The notes: a model not told the origin generated them from the sequence alone. 64,000 bases of DNA from Butyrivibrio sp. WCD3002 (GCF_000424265.1 NZ_AUJO01000001.1:744001-808000); one strand, 5' to 3'; positions 25,437 through 34,543 are shown, numbered from the stretch's first letter. Made by a program: numbers and translations.

Positions 25437-25925
25437 TTAAACATTTTTGCCAAATCGCCCTGCAAGCAGAGTTGTAAGGAATACGGAAAGGCTTGCCAGC
25501 ATAACTATAAAGGTAATGGCAATCCTGTTGTCATCTCCTGTCTTTGGCAGATCGTTGGTGGTTGTGGCCACGGTTGCTGCAACCGGAGTTGATTCAGATG
25601 TTGCGGCACTTACTGATGTTGCAGGAGTTGATGCAGCAGATGATGCAGATGATGCAGCATTTGTGCTTGTGGCTTTATTTGAAGTGCTTGCTTTACTTGA
25701 TGCATTATTTGAAGCCTTGCTTGATGATGTTCCTGAGCTTGCGCTTTCTGCCGCAGCCGCTTCCTCTGCCTTCTCCTTATCGGAATCCTTCTCATCATCA
25801 AGAAGTCCCGCATCGTAGTTGTCCTTTATATCAACTTTAACTGCATAGGCTTTCTGTCCCATAGCCGGAGCCATAAGCAAGAGTACAAATATCTGTATTG
25901 CAAGCAATATCCTTATTTTTCTCAT
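25437..25925 (-). CDS. LPKTG cell-wall-anchored protein with Ser/Ala/Thr-rich stalk
   Basis: A 162-residue sortase substrate: signal peptide (~1-28, cleavage near KAYA), a short acidic segment (~30-60), a low-complexity Ser/Ala/Thr linker (~58-122), LPKTG at 126-130, a membrane helix (~135-155) and a short positive tail. No folded domain remains after trimming, so it looks like a stalk or a very small surface protein. The sortase gene is 18 bases upstream, so the pair is probably an enzyme with its own substrate. Confidence 0.9.
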   Translation of the reverse strand: MRKIRILLAIQIFVLLLMAPAMGQKAYAVKVDIKDNYDAGLLDDEKDSDKEKAEEAAAAESASSGTSSSKASNNASSKASTSNKATSTNAASSASSAASTPATSVSAATSESTPVAATVATTTNDLPKTGDDNRIAITFIVMLASLSVFLTTLLAGRFGKNV

Positions 25926-25943
25926 ATTTAACTCCCCTTTTCT

Positions 25944-26738
25944 CTAGCAGACTCTTTTTGCAACTACCAGAAGTCTTCCGTTTTTCATGGTGTAATCACA
26001 GGTCGATAATGTCAAAAGCTCATCGCCGTAGGTGGCGGTTGCCGCAATCTTGTGAAGGGATCTGGCCTTCAGATTGGCAACATAGGTATCAAAGGTTTCT
26101 TTATCATCAAGATTGATGTAATCGGAATACTTAAAGCCATTTTCGCCGTTCGCCGATGTATCAAGAACAGCTATCACCTCATAAAACCTCTGCTCCGTAG
26201 CAGTATCAAGCTCAAAGGCCTGATGCTTTCGCATATACTGCTCGTCCTTAAAATACTTAAGAGTTCCAAAAATCGCACCGGATTTCATGTTGTGTCCATG
26301 TATAAGAAGATGATTATCGTTTAAATCGCTGTTACATCTCTTATCAAGAACAAGAAGTCCGTTCCTGTCTGCATTTTTGAAAAAATCATGCTCAAGATAG
26401 TAGTCGTTGTCATCCTCCTTGAACATTATAGGGTAATCGATGACCGTTCCCTGTATCCGAAGCCATCCCTTCATATCGGAATTCTTTTTTGTAAGATATT
26501 CCATCTTAAGAGTAACGAGATTGGTGTTTTCCTCTTCAGGATCCGCACCGGCTGCAATAACCTTGTTGTTTTTCTGAACAGTTACGGAGGCCATTGCCTG
26601 AACCTTTTTCATGTTGGCACTGCTCTTTTGCTCTGAGTACATCTGAACAGCAAAAACACCCGTACCCGCTATAAAAGTGATACAGGACAATGCAAGAATG
26701 GTTCTTCTTATAGTTTTTGCTATAGTACCCTTTCGCAT
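25944..26738 (-). CDS. Class B sortase
   Basis: A membrane-anchored cysteine transpeptidase that links surface proteins to peptidoglycan. It is 264 residues: an N-terminal anchor (~12-33), then the SrtB fold with VIDYPIM and DNDYYLEHDFF, catalytic His149 in IHGHNM, Cys247 in TLSTCDY and Arg255 in NGRLLVVAKR, in the usual order. The start is ATG at 26738 with GGGGA upstream; the TTG at 26744 is less likely. The downstream gene encodes an LPKTG protein, unlike the NPQTN motif of classical SrtB. Confidence 0.93.
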   Translation of the reverse strand: MRKGTIAKTIRRTILALSCITFIAGTGVFAVQMYSEQKSSANMKKVQAMASVTVQKNNKVIAAGADPEEENTNLVTLKMEYLTKKNSDMKGWLRIQGTVIDYPIMFKEDDNDYYLEHDFFKNADRNGLLVLDKRCNSDLNDNHLLIHGHNMKSGAIFGTLKYFKDEQYMRKHQAFELDTATEQRFYEVIAVLDTSANGENGFKYSDYINLDDKETFDTYVANLKARSLHKIAATATYGDELLTLSTCDYTMKNGRLLVVAKRVC

Positions 26739-26805
26739 AAGCAATTCCCCGTAGTATTTTGGTTACTATTTACAAATGATATTTCGGCATAAAATACGAT
26801 AAAAT

Positions 26806-27984
26806 TTAGTCTGATTCAAGAAGTTCCATGCCTATATCATATAAATTACCATTCACTGCATCATACAGCCACCTTGCCATTGTGACATCGTCCTGGGTAA
26901 ACCTTGTAAAATAAGGCTCCCTTACGGCTGTATGCACCGTTCCTCCCTTAGTGATGAGAGGAATCTCCCAGTTATTTATAAACATGTGAAAATCAGGAGT
27001 TATTTTCTTAAGCTCAGCTACCATTTCCTTTAACTGCTCAAAATATGCCTTCTGAACATCCTCATCGGTGGCATATTTTTTATAGGTAACATCGTTGTAA
27101 TACGCGCTTAAAACATAATCCTTGGTAGAACTTGAATATAGATATCTCAGCTTATCTCCGTACTTGGCGTATAGCGCCTTGTACCAGCTAAGAGTGATAT
27201 TGTCAGAATTAATCGCCTCACAGATCGGCTGCGGCGCCTTCCATACTTCTCTTGCAGTATACGCCCACTTTTTATATAAAAGAAGTGCGCTGTCGGAAAA
27301 TACCGTGACATCACTTACACCCTGATACCACACGCTAAGTATCTCATCAGTAAGTGCAGGTACAGCAAAGGCACCGGCGCTGTTTCCGGCTATGAGGAGC
27401 TTTTTGGGATTACTGAAAAGGTTCCTTGCTCTGGCCATACCCTCCATAAAATTCAGATATCCATGAAAATAAAGGACGTGGTCATCCCCATCCTCTCCTT
27501 TATACGGAAATTCATTATTTCCCACATGGAAATCGCCTGTAGCATAGGGAATATCAATGATACTGTAATCCCTGAAGGGATTGCCCGTATCCTTCATATT
27601 CATGATTCCCATATCTATATTCATGATCTGAGTGAAAGGTCTTAGATTATTCCAATAATAATTGGGAAGAGCAGCTGCCACCTTACCACCTGAGACAGGT
27701 CTTGCCGCCGTGTATTCATTCCATGCAACACCGCCGCCGGAGAAAAAGATACACAGCTTTTTGGGATCAGCTATTTTGACATAGATATAATATTCAGAGC
27801 CATCCCCCGATATGCCCATTGGAACAGGCACCCTGTACCAGACCTTTTTCTCAGGATCTTCCGGTAATTCCGGTGCCAGCATATCCTTTTCAACAATCCT
27901 TTTTCCGATGGAGCTCTCTACAAAATCCCCAAGATGAAGCTCCAGCATCTGTTTTCTAATCTGTCTTTTTTCACGAATACCCAT
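26806..27984 (-). CDS. Pectinacetylesterase-like hydrolase
   Basis: 392 residues of the pectinacetylesterase/NOTUM-type alpha/beta hydrolase family. Motifs are CIFFSGGGVAWNEY (oxyanion region), the nucleophile Ser in IAGNSAGAFAVPA, Asp in FSDSALLL and a late His in GTVHTAV. There is no signal peptide, so it should act in the cytoplasm, presumably removing O-acetyl groups from imported sugars. GGGAGGATACC precedes the ATG. It is the last gene of a four-gene operon. The substrate is not certain. Confidence 0.85.
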   Translation of the reverse strand: MGIREKRQIRKQMLELHLGDFVESSIGKRIVEKDMLAPELPEDPEKKVWYRVPVPMGISGDGSEYYIYVKIADPKKLCIFFSGGGVAWNEYTAARPVSGGKVAAALPNYYWNNLRPFTQIMNIDMGIMNMKDTGNPFRDYSIIDIPYATGDFHVGNNEFPYKGEDGDDHVLYFHGYLNFMEGMARARNLFSNPKKLLIAGNSAGAFAVPALTDEILSVWYQGVSDVTVFSDSALLLYKKWAYTAREVWKAPQPICEAINSDNITLSWYKALYAKYGDKLRYLYSSSTKDYVLSAYYNDVTYKKYATDEDVQKAYFEQLKEMVAELKKITPDFHMFINNWEIPLITKGGTVHTAVREPYFTRFTQDDVTMARWLYDAVNGNLYDIGMELLESD

Positions 27985-28034
27985 AAAGGTATCCTCCCCT
28001 CAAAAGCAATTTATTATGAAAAGCAGATTTAAAC

Positions 28035-28751
28035 CTAAACGTTAAACATTCTTCCCGCAGCGCTTCTAAGCTCTCTGAACCTGAAGATGATGGCGGCAAC
28101 CATTACGATTGCAAAACCGGCCATGGTAAATACAGCTGCATAGGGAAGTGTATTTTCTCCTTTCCAGATAAAGAATATCTGAGCAAATGAAAGTACTGCG
28201 TCAAAACCAATATAAGTGATGTACTCCTCAAACCTGAGCTTCATTGCCTTTGCAATAATATAGGTCACAATGGTGTGTCCGATCAGGCAGAAGGGAATCA
28301 TCCATGTTACGCTCCAGCCATAAAAGCCAGTCATCTTATCGATGTAATAATCGACGATTATTGCAACCACGACCTCAACGGCAAGCACCTTCAAAATATT
28401 GTAGCGGTACTTCATTATTGCGATAATATCAAGCCACACCACAATACTTCCAAGGATAGTAGCCCCTGTCCAGGACATCATCTCCCCGAAAAGATATCTG
28501 AGTGCTACACATACAACAATAACAATAGCAAGTAAAAAGGTGCATATCCTTATGAAGGTGACGCCTGTAATCTTCCTTTCATTCAAAATAGGAAAAGCTT
28601 CGTCGTCATCTTCAAAATCATCAATATCATAAATATCTTCATCTATCGCTGCTCTTTTCATGCCATCCTTATCAAGGATCTTACCTTGGCAAAGCGGGCA
28701 GCACTGCTTTTTGCCTCTTATGGCAATTTTACATTTCGGACAATATAACAT
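28035..28751 (-). CDS. Zinc-ribbon polytopic membrane protein (DUF6320-like)
   Basis: 238 residues. A four-cysteine ribbon at the N-terminus (YCPKCKIAI ... CCPLCQGK) is followed by an acidic linker (~35-55) and about seven membrane helices (~65-225). It resembles the DUF6320 proteins that accompany condensation-type acyltransferases; no biochemical role is known to me. Its ATG overlaps the acyltransferase stop (TAATG), so the two are translationally coupled and probably act together. Confidence 0.82.
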   Translation of the reverse strand: MLYCPKCKIAIRGKKQCCPLCQGKILDKDGMKRAAIDEDIYDIDDFEDDDEAFPILNERKITGVTFIRICTFLLAIVIVVCVALRYLFGEMMSWTGATILGSIVVWLDIIAIMKYRYNILKVLAVEVVVAIIVDYYIDKMTGFYGWSVTWMIPFCLIGHTIVTYIIAKAMKLRFEEYITYIGFDAVLSFAQIFFIWKGENTLPYAAVFTMAGFAIVMVAAIIFRFRELRSAAGRMFNV

Positions 28752-30055
28752 TACTTTTTCACCTCGTGAGAACTTTGTTTATCGGGAACGATGTCAAAAT
28801 CGTTGGTGGCGATTTCAACTCCAATTCCCTCTGCAGTAATTCTTCTGCAAAGATTAAGCATTGTAGGATGCGTTGTAAATGCAGAACATTCTCCAAAGAC
28901 CATCTTGTCTCTGAAGCTGCAGATCGTGATTTGTTCCTTGGAGGCGGTCATGAAAGCACTGAATCTCTCAATGAAGGGAGTAACCTCCGCAGGCATTTTT
29001 ATTACACCCATATTGGAAATGGATGTGGTAACGCCGCTCTTAGCAGCTGCATCGAATCTGCCGATGGCATAATCCTTTATAAAAAGCGGAACAACCTTGA
29101 TTGCGAGGTTATGTTCAAGAGCCGCATAGGAATTCATTGTATTGTTAACTCTCTCGGGCTCAAGCTGCTTCTTGAAGGACTCGCTTACAACCTTGATAAT
29201 ACTGTCCAAGGTATTGTCAAAATCAATGGGATCGAATCTTATACTTATAACACCGAAGAAATTTCTTGCGGTGTTGGACTTAAAGTACTGTCTTAGGTTT
29301 ACGGGCACGCTGACAATGATTGGCTTCTTTTTCTGAGCCGTGGACATGGTATCAATGATAGCGGCGATATAAATTGAAGTACTGAGAACACCTACAGTAC
29401 AGCCATAGCGCTCCGCCAACTTTTTAAAAGCCTTAGCTGAAACCGTCGCCTCAACAATGTGAGATTCATTATTGGCATCTGTCTCTCCGTGGAGCTGATA
29501 TGCATGATTGGATGAAAGACTCTTAAGCTGCTTTAAGCCCTTAACGTTCTGATAAAAATGCTTGAAGGCATCATTGTTCATCTCCTGCAGGGATGCAATC
29601 TCTGCTCCGAAAAAATCTCCGTCAACGTGGAAATCATGAGCTATCTCAAGATATCTTGTGACTATTCTTCTGAAAAGGCTGAAGGCTCCGGTACCGTCTG
29701 CCAGTACGTGGAACATCTCCATGCTGATTCTCTTTTTATAATAGATAACTCTGTAAAGAAGGCTCTTTTTTCCGGGCAGATAAAGTGCACTGCAAACAGG
29801 CAGATGCTCCTCTTCAACAACGCATTTAAGTGAAGAATCCTCCAGATAGTACCAGAACAGACCTCTTCTCAAAATGCAGTTGAAAAAGGGATATTCATCT
29901 ATGGTCTCATCAAGAGCTCTCTGTAAAATCTCCCCATCCACATCCTCAAAGAGTTCGCAGCTGATTCTGAAAACTCTGGTATTTGCGCCTCTAACCGTAG
30001 ACGGTATTATTTTTGCCGCATTATCAAGTTTGTACCAATTAGTTCTTCTTTCCAT
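28751..30055 (-). CDS. Condensation-type (alcohol acetyltransferase-like) acyltransferase
   Basis: A 434-residue member of the CoA-dependent acyltransferase/condensation superfamily. The catalytic HxxxDG is His116 to Gly121 in MFHVLADGTGAF. The second half has the expected PVNLRQYFKSNTARNFFGV (latch/floor region). Related proteins esterify alcohols, lipids or sugars with acyl-CoA; the acceptor here is unknown. Only AGGA very close to the ATG is visible as a ribosome site. It lies 23 bases after the beta-helix gene and overlaps the zinc-ribbon membrane gene. Confidence 0.85.
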   Translation of the reverse strand: MERRTNWYKLDNAAKIIPSTVRGANTRVFRISCELFEDVDGEILQRALDETIDEYPFFNCILRRGLFWYYLEDSSLKCVVEEEHLPVCSALYLPGKKSLLYRVIYYKKRISMEMFHVLADGTGAFSLFRRIVTRYLEIAHDFHVDGDFFGAEIASLQEMNNDAFKHFYQNVKGLKQLKSLSSNHAYQLHGETDANNESHIVEATVSAKAFKKLAERYGCTVGVLSTSIYIAAIIDTMSTAQKKKPIIVSVPVNLRQYFKSNTARNFFGVISIRFDPIDFDNTLDSIIKVVSESFKKQLEPERVNNTMNSYAALEHNLAIKVVPLFIKDYAIGRFDAAAKSGVTTSISNMGVIKMPAEVTPFIERFSAFMTASKEQITICSFRDKMVFGECSAFTTHPTMLNLCRRITAEGIGVEIATNDFDIVPDKQSSHEVKK

Positions 30056-30078
30056 TTCCTACTATATTTCGCAAACCA

Positions 30079-32676
30079 TCACAGATTTTCCACTGTTTCT
30101 GCCACAGGCTCAACAGGTGTTGTTTTAACTCTGTAGATTACATCCTCAAGCGAAATAAATTTCTTCTCCTGTATAAATTTTAAATATTTAGGCGTAAGCC
30201 TCATGGTAATTCTGGGCTCTAATTCTCTGTTTACTCTCTCGCTGATAGTTTTGCAGGCATCATCGGGATCGTGTGTCATACTCTTACTAAGTATACACAA
30301 TAATGTTCCGACTGTCTGAACAAGTCCGCCCATATTCATATCCATGGAAGCATCGATTGACTGCAATGAGTTGACCTTCCACTTCGTCTTCTCAGAGTAT
30401 ATGCCATATTCGCAGTCAACTTCAATAAGCTTCTGCGTTTTTAGGTCGCGAAGCCACGCTGTATTTCCTTTTACAAAAATGTCCTGCACCTGGAAAAGCG
30501 TGCCGTTATAAGGAAATGAGACATTTTCGCAATTAGTCATAGTAATATTTGACTGTATCTCTACAGCCTCAGGTTCTTCCTTCTGAACAATCCTTTTTCT
30601 GGTTCTTCCTTCAAGACGATCCTCCTGATGAAAAGCTATTGCCCTGTCATCATGACCGCCAAAAAATACGGTAAATCTGTCTCCCGCACCTTCTTCAAAG
30701 GGGCCGCAGAGAGGATGGATTCCTCTTTTTCTTCCGAAGTAATCGGTATCGAACAAAATAGGCGTACCGTCCCTGTTCTCGAATCTCTGCTCCGGTTCGA
30801 AGGCTTCACCTAAAGTCTCAGTAGAAATCATTCTGGTCATGGACCTTGGCAGATACTCATAGAGGTTGGTATGAAGTCTGAAATTTCCTTCCTCCTCCGA
30901 AACCATGATCTTTACGGTGTGATTACTCTCAATATGAGGATTTATCTCACTGTCACAAGGCTTTGCGCCGTTAAAATATGCGTTGCCATAAGCCCAAACA
31001 GGCAGATGATCATAGTATTTATCATTGTAGCCGGGGCCGAATTTTTTAGTAAAATCAGGCTTAAGAGACTCAAAATACTTCGCTGCTGTTGGATAACCGT
31101 TATAGGGCACAGTACCACAGATAAGATTGCATTCCTCCATGGTTCCCATATCCATGCTGTTTACATAATCCCTTAAATCCTGACGTATTTCCTTTTGCAC
31201 GAAAATATTGTTGTAGAATCTGGCATCTCCGTGAAGGATTGTCATAAATCCGGCTATGGCCGTTGAATGAGGCACATGATACGGAGTATATCTGCAGCTT
31301 TGGAACTTAAGACCGCCGTTATCAGTACCGCTTCCCACATAGGAAAATGAACCATTAATTAGATTATGTACAAGGGCAATTCCCTGAGTGCTGAGTCTCA
31401 TGGAAATATCCGAAAGCATCAGATTGTGATCTATCAGAGTCGGACCATGGGATACTTCAACAAAAATATCCTCTCCAAGACTGAGAGGGTTTGAAATTTC
31501 GCACCCCTGTGGCGGCGTATTGTCATGGAAGAAATTCTGGGTGACTCTTGTTCCCTGAGCCTGCCAGTCAAGCCACAGACCTCTTGTGCAGTTGTGAATG
31601 TGGTTTCTTCTTATTACAACATCAATTGCAGCGTGCATCTTGATACCGCCAATCTCTGCACCTGCAAGATTCTGCTTATTATTAATTCTGTAAATATGGT
31701 TATCTTCTATGGTGCTGAAAACACCGCCAAGATGGCCCACGATACCGGTCTGTCCGCAATCATGGATATCACAACGTCTGATAATGTGAGATCCGATATT
31801 TTCCTTATTCCAGCCTTCGTTTACAGCCTGACAGATTGCATCCCTCTCTGTCTGAGTGCCATCCTTATGGAAGGCCGTGGTCCATTTATTGTCATTTCCG
31901 GGTTGCAGGTATTTTCCAAGAGAAATACCGCTGCACTTGGATTCTGAGATTTCGCAGTCTTCAATAATCCAGCCCTTAGCCCAATGCGGACCTATAAGGC
32001 CGTCCTGATAGGCCGTGGGAGGTGCCCACTGCGTTGCAGCCTGCCTAAGTGAAAAACCTGAAACGGTAATGTAATTAATACCGTTTTCCAAAGGCATAAA
32101 GCAGTTTCTTCTGACACTTATTTCTACATTTTCTTCGTTGGGATCCAGACCGTGGAAATTTGCAAAGATGACCGTATCTCCGGCTTCCTGCGCAGAAAAC
32201 CATGTGAACACAGAAAAATCCGGCTCCCAGGAAGCTCTGCTAACTAGCGGATTCTCGCACTCACTGATAGAGGAAACCTCATACATGGATTTGCCGTTAA
32301 GATAGACATCACCTGTATGAACCTCCTTTGGTGAAAAGAACCAGTCGCCCTTTACAGGTACAGTAAAGGGATTATAGCTGCCGAAAATACTATTCGGTAC
32401 ATTGATCTTCCATACCTCGCCGTTAAAATGAGCCCAGTCAGTAACTCTCTCAGCGCCTGTAATAACTGCTCCGAGAGGCTCCACTGAGGTATAAACAATG
32501 GGTTTATCTTCTGTTCCGGAATTAACCGGATGAACATACTCTCTGTAGATACCGGGTGCAACAATTACAACATCACCGGCCTTTGCGATATCTGCAGCCT
32601 CCTGAATAAAGCGGAACGGGTGATTTCTCGTTCCGTCGCCACTTCGAACTACGTTTGCCGAAACATAAATCTGCAT
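30079..32676 (-). CDS. Right-handed beta-helix protein, GH141-like glycosidase
   Basis: 865 residues without signal peptide. The N-terminus (IYVSANVVRSGDGTRNHPF, then GDVVIVAPGIYREYV) and the repeated turns IIRRCDIHDCGQTGI, IEDNHIYRINN, IRRNHIHNCTRGLWL and IDHNLMLSD give a parallel beta-helix (~1-600) with an inserted sandwich, the layout of GH141 (fucosidases/xylanases). Residues ~680-865 are not part of a helix and look unrelated (ISLEDVIYRVKTTPVEP at the end). GGGGAG precedes the ATG. It heads the operon with acyltransferase, DUF6320-like and esterase genes. The fold is sure; the exact glycosidic activity is not. Confidence 0.82.
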   Translation of the reverse strand: MQIYVSANVVRSGDGTRNHPFRFIQEAADIAKAGDVVIVAPGIYREYVHPVNSGTEDKPIVYTSVEPLGAVITGAERVTDWAHFNGEVWKINVPNSIFGSYNPFTVPVKGDWFFSPKEVHTGDVYLNGKSMYEVSSISECENPLVSRASWEPDFSVFTWFSAQEAGDTVIFANFHGLDPNEENVEISVRRNCFMPLENGINYITVSGFSLRQAATQWAPPTAYQDGLIGPHWAKGWIIEDCEISESKCSGISLGKYLQPGNDNKWTTAFHKDGTQTERDAICQAVNEGWNKENIGSHIIRRCDIHDCGQTGIVGHLGGVFSTIEDNHIYRINNKQNLAGAEIGGIKMHAAIDVVIRRNHIHNCTRGLWLDWQAQGTRVTQNFFHDNTPPQGCEISNPLSLGEDIFVEVSHGPTLIDHNLMLSDISMRLSTQGIALVHNLINGSFSYVGSGTDNGGLKFQSCRYTPYHVPHSTAIAGFMTILHGDARFYNNIFVQKEIRQDLRDYVNSMDMGTMEECNLICGTVPYNGYPTAAKYFESLKPDFTKKFGPGYNDKYYDHLPVWAYGNAYFNGAKPCDSEINPHIESNHTVKIMVSEEEGNFRLHTNLYEYLPRSMTRMISTETLGEAFEPEQRFENRDGTPILFDTDYFGRKRGIHPLCGPFEEGAGDRFTVFFGGHDDRAIAFHQEDRLEGRTRKRIVQKEEPEAVEIQSNITMTNCENVSFPYNGTLFQVQDIFVKGNTAWLRDLKTQKLIEVDCEYGIYSEKTKWKVNSLQSIDASMDMNMGGLVQTVGTLLCILSKSMTHDPDDACKTISERVNRELEPRITMRLTPKYLKFIQEKKFISLEDVIYRVKTTPVEPVAETVENL

Positions 32677-32713
32677 GACAACTCCCCTTTCCGCAGGTCC
32701 CCCTGCTTGCTAA

Positions 32714-33529
32714 TTATTCATTTATTATAGCACAAATAACCCTTAACTTTTCTTTATAGCTGCGATAAAGAGTCAAGAGTTTATCCTTGTTTTCATTTAT
32801 GAAATTAAAATCTTCTTCCTTGCCTGCTTTTTCAACTGCCTCAGCAAGCTGCGCAAGCTCCGTAGCTCCGATAATTCTGGCTGTACTTTTCAGGGCATGA
32901 ACCTTGGTTGTAAAAAACAGGTTATCCCCTCTGTCATAGGCATCCTCTATTTCAAGAGCTTTTCCGTCAACGGCGGTAGCAAAATTGTTCAGGAATTTCT
33001 TAAGGGACTTTGAATTTCCGCAGAATTTCAGACCATCCTCAACAGAGATTCCATCAATCTTAGACAGCTCCTGCAAAAGCTCCTGGTCATCCTCATCGGG
33101 TGATGCCATGGCAGCTTCACTATCGCCCTCTTTGAAAGGACTTTTCTGAGGCGGCAGATACTCTTTCAATGCATCCTTTAGCTTGTCACCTTCAATCGGC
33201 TTCTGAAGGTAATCCGTAAAACCAAGATCGGTGTAAAACTTCTTTCCATCCTCCTCAGCACTTGCAGTCACAGCCAGTACCGGCATCTCAGCATAGAGCT
33301 TTCGAATCTCCTTAAGAGTTTCGATTCCGTCCATCCCCGGCATCATGCGGTCAAGAATGACAAGATCAAAGGTGTCATCAAGACGCTTTAAGCACTGTTC
33401 CCCACCTGTTACCATCCTTAGTTGCACATCTACGCCATCAAGCAGCTTTCTTACAAACTGCAGATTGAACTGATCGTCATCCACAACCATTATCTTTGCT
33501 TTTGATGCGTCAGATACAGGTAAAATCAT
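32714..33529 (-). CDS. Response regulator receiver fused to HPt domain
   Basis: 271 residues: a receiver domain (~10-130) with the acidic pair MVVDDDQ, the phospho-acceptor Asp in VILDRMMPGMDG and Lys in LQKP, then a linker and an HPt domain (~170-265) with the phospho-histidine in HALKSTARIIGA. Such REC-HPt proteins relay phosphate within a hybrid pathway; no output domain is present. The start is ATG at 33529 because GGGAG stands eight bases before it; ATGs at 33547 and 33544 lack a site. A REC-winged-helix regulator lies upstream on the same strand, but no kinase is near. Confidence 0.9.
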   Translation of the reverse strand: MILPVSDASKAKIMVVDDDQFNLQFVRKLLDGVDVQLRMVTGGEQCLKRLDDTFDLVILDRMMPGMDGIETLKEIRKLYAEMPVLAVTASAEEDGKKFYTDLGFTDYLQKPIEGDKLKDALKEYLPPQKSPFKEGDSEAAMASPDEDDQELLQELSKIDGISVEDGLKFCGNSKSLKKFLNNFATAVDGKALEIEDAYDRGDNLFFTTKVHALKSTARIIGATELAQLAEAVEKAGKEEDFNFINENKDKLLTLYRSYKEKLRVICAIINE

Positions 33530-33562
33530 AGTAAATACTCCCATCATAAAAAAATTTCAGGT

Positions 33563-33603
33563 AAATACCTAATGTGTTGGACTTTTGTTGGACATAGGTA
33601 TTT
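33563..33603. promoter_or_regulatory. Inverted repeat upstream of the REC-HPt gene
   Basis: AAATACCTA (33563-33571) and TAGGTATTT (33595-33603) are perfect inverted arms. Between them are two direct copies of TTGGAC. This is a plausible operator or promoter for either strand; the bound protein is unknown. Confidence 0.55.
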
Positions 33604-33697
33604 ATACTAAAGTCGTATCGTAAATTCATTTAGATTTCTTGAGGGGGAGATTTAAAGTGAACTAAGTATCTGTATTAAATATAGATGCTGCGATAAA

Positions 33698-33735
33698 TTG
33701 CACTAGGATGCACTCTCTCCTGCATCCTAGTGCAA
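33698..33735. terminator. Long perfect hairpin, terminator
   Basis: A 15-bp perfect stem (TTGCACTAGGATGCA and its complement) with an 8-base loop. TTTTCTT follows on the plus strand and TTTATCG on the minus strand. It closes the winged-helix regulator gene on the minus strand and could also end a short plus-strand transcript starting near 33610. Confidence 0.8.
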
Positions 33736-33751
33736 TTTTCTTATGCTTAAA

Positions 33752-34543
33752 TCAATAATCATCAAGGAGCTCTGCTTCTGTCAGGCTTGCCCAATAATAG
33801 GAATTCATGTAAACACCTCTAAAAGATGATATCGCATCCTTATCGCCTTCCAGATATTTGTACATATCGCAGTCTATCAGCTCCGGTCTGACTCTCATGG
33901 AACCACTTCGTATTTCCAGGATATCGCTTATCTCATATTTTGCCAGTGTCTCCTTCAGGCTTCGGACAATTACGTCCATCTGCTTTTGCATTGAGCGATC
34001 GTAAAATCCATCCTCCCACAATGCCGCAAAAGCTTCAGGTCTTGTCACTGTTCCGCCCCGCTGGTCTATCAGATAAGCAAGAAGCTCTTTTGATTTTGAA
34101 CGCTTAAATACTACAGGCTCATTATCCTTGAAAATATCAAAATTTCCAAAGGTCATGGCCTTTATAAGGTAAGGTGTCTCCTCTTCCTTATTCTCCACAA
34201 TGTACTTAAGCTCTTCAAATAACTTTTCTTTTTCAATTGGTTTTAGCAGATAACCGTCTGCGTGAACCGAAAATGCATCAAGGGCATATTGTGCATATCC
34301 GGTTAAAAAAACTATTGAAACCTTAGGATATTTCTCCCTTAGTCTGGCAGCCAGAGTAACTCCGTCCATCTCAGGCATATCGACATCAAGAAGCGCAACG
34401 CCTACACTATTTTCTTCCGCATATTCAATTGCTTCTTTAGCCGAAGTAAATCCGATAACTTCATCGAAGAAACCCGACTCATCCATAAAGGAAATCGTAA
34501 GATTCAATATAAGATCGTCGTCATCGACGCATATTGCGTTCAT
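33752..34543 (-). CDS. Response regulator with SARP/OmpR-type winged helix
   Basis: 263 residues. The receiver domain (~1-120) has ICVDDDD, the acceptor Asp in ALLDVDMPEMDG and LLKPIEK. It is followed by a winged helix (~130-235, MTFGNFDIF ... RPEAFAALWEDGFYDRSMQK) like the DNA-binding part of SARP/BTAD regulators. The start is ATG at 34543, with GAGGG nine bases upstream; an ATG at 34552 is too close to that site. No sensor kinase lies beside it, so the input signal is unknown. Confidence 0.88.
   Translation of the reverse strand: MNAICVDDDDLILNLTISFMDESGFFDEVIGFTSAKEAIEYAEENSVGVALLDVDMPEMDGVTLAARLREKYPKVSIVFLTGYAQYALDAFSVHADGYLLKPIEKEKLFEELKYIVENKEEETPYLIKAMTFGNFDIFKDNEPVVFKRSKSKELLAYLIDQRGGTVTRPEAFAALWEDGFYDRSMQKQMDVIVRSLKETLAKYEISDILEIRSGSMRVRPELIDCDMYKYLEGDKDAISSFRGVYMNSYYWASLTEAELLDDY

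Noticed and set aside
25544..25840. Met/Gln/Leu-rich frames opposite the LPKTG gene
   Set aside because: They arise from the low-complexity Ser/Ala/Thr codons read on the other strand.
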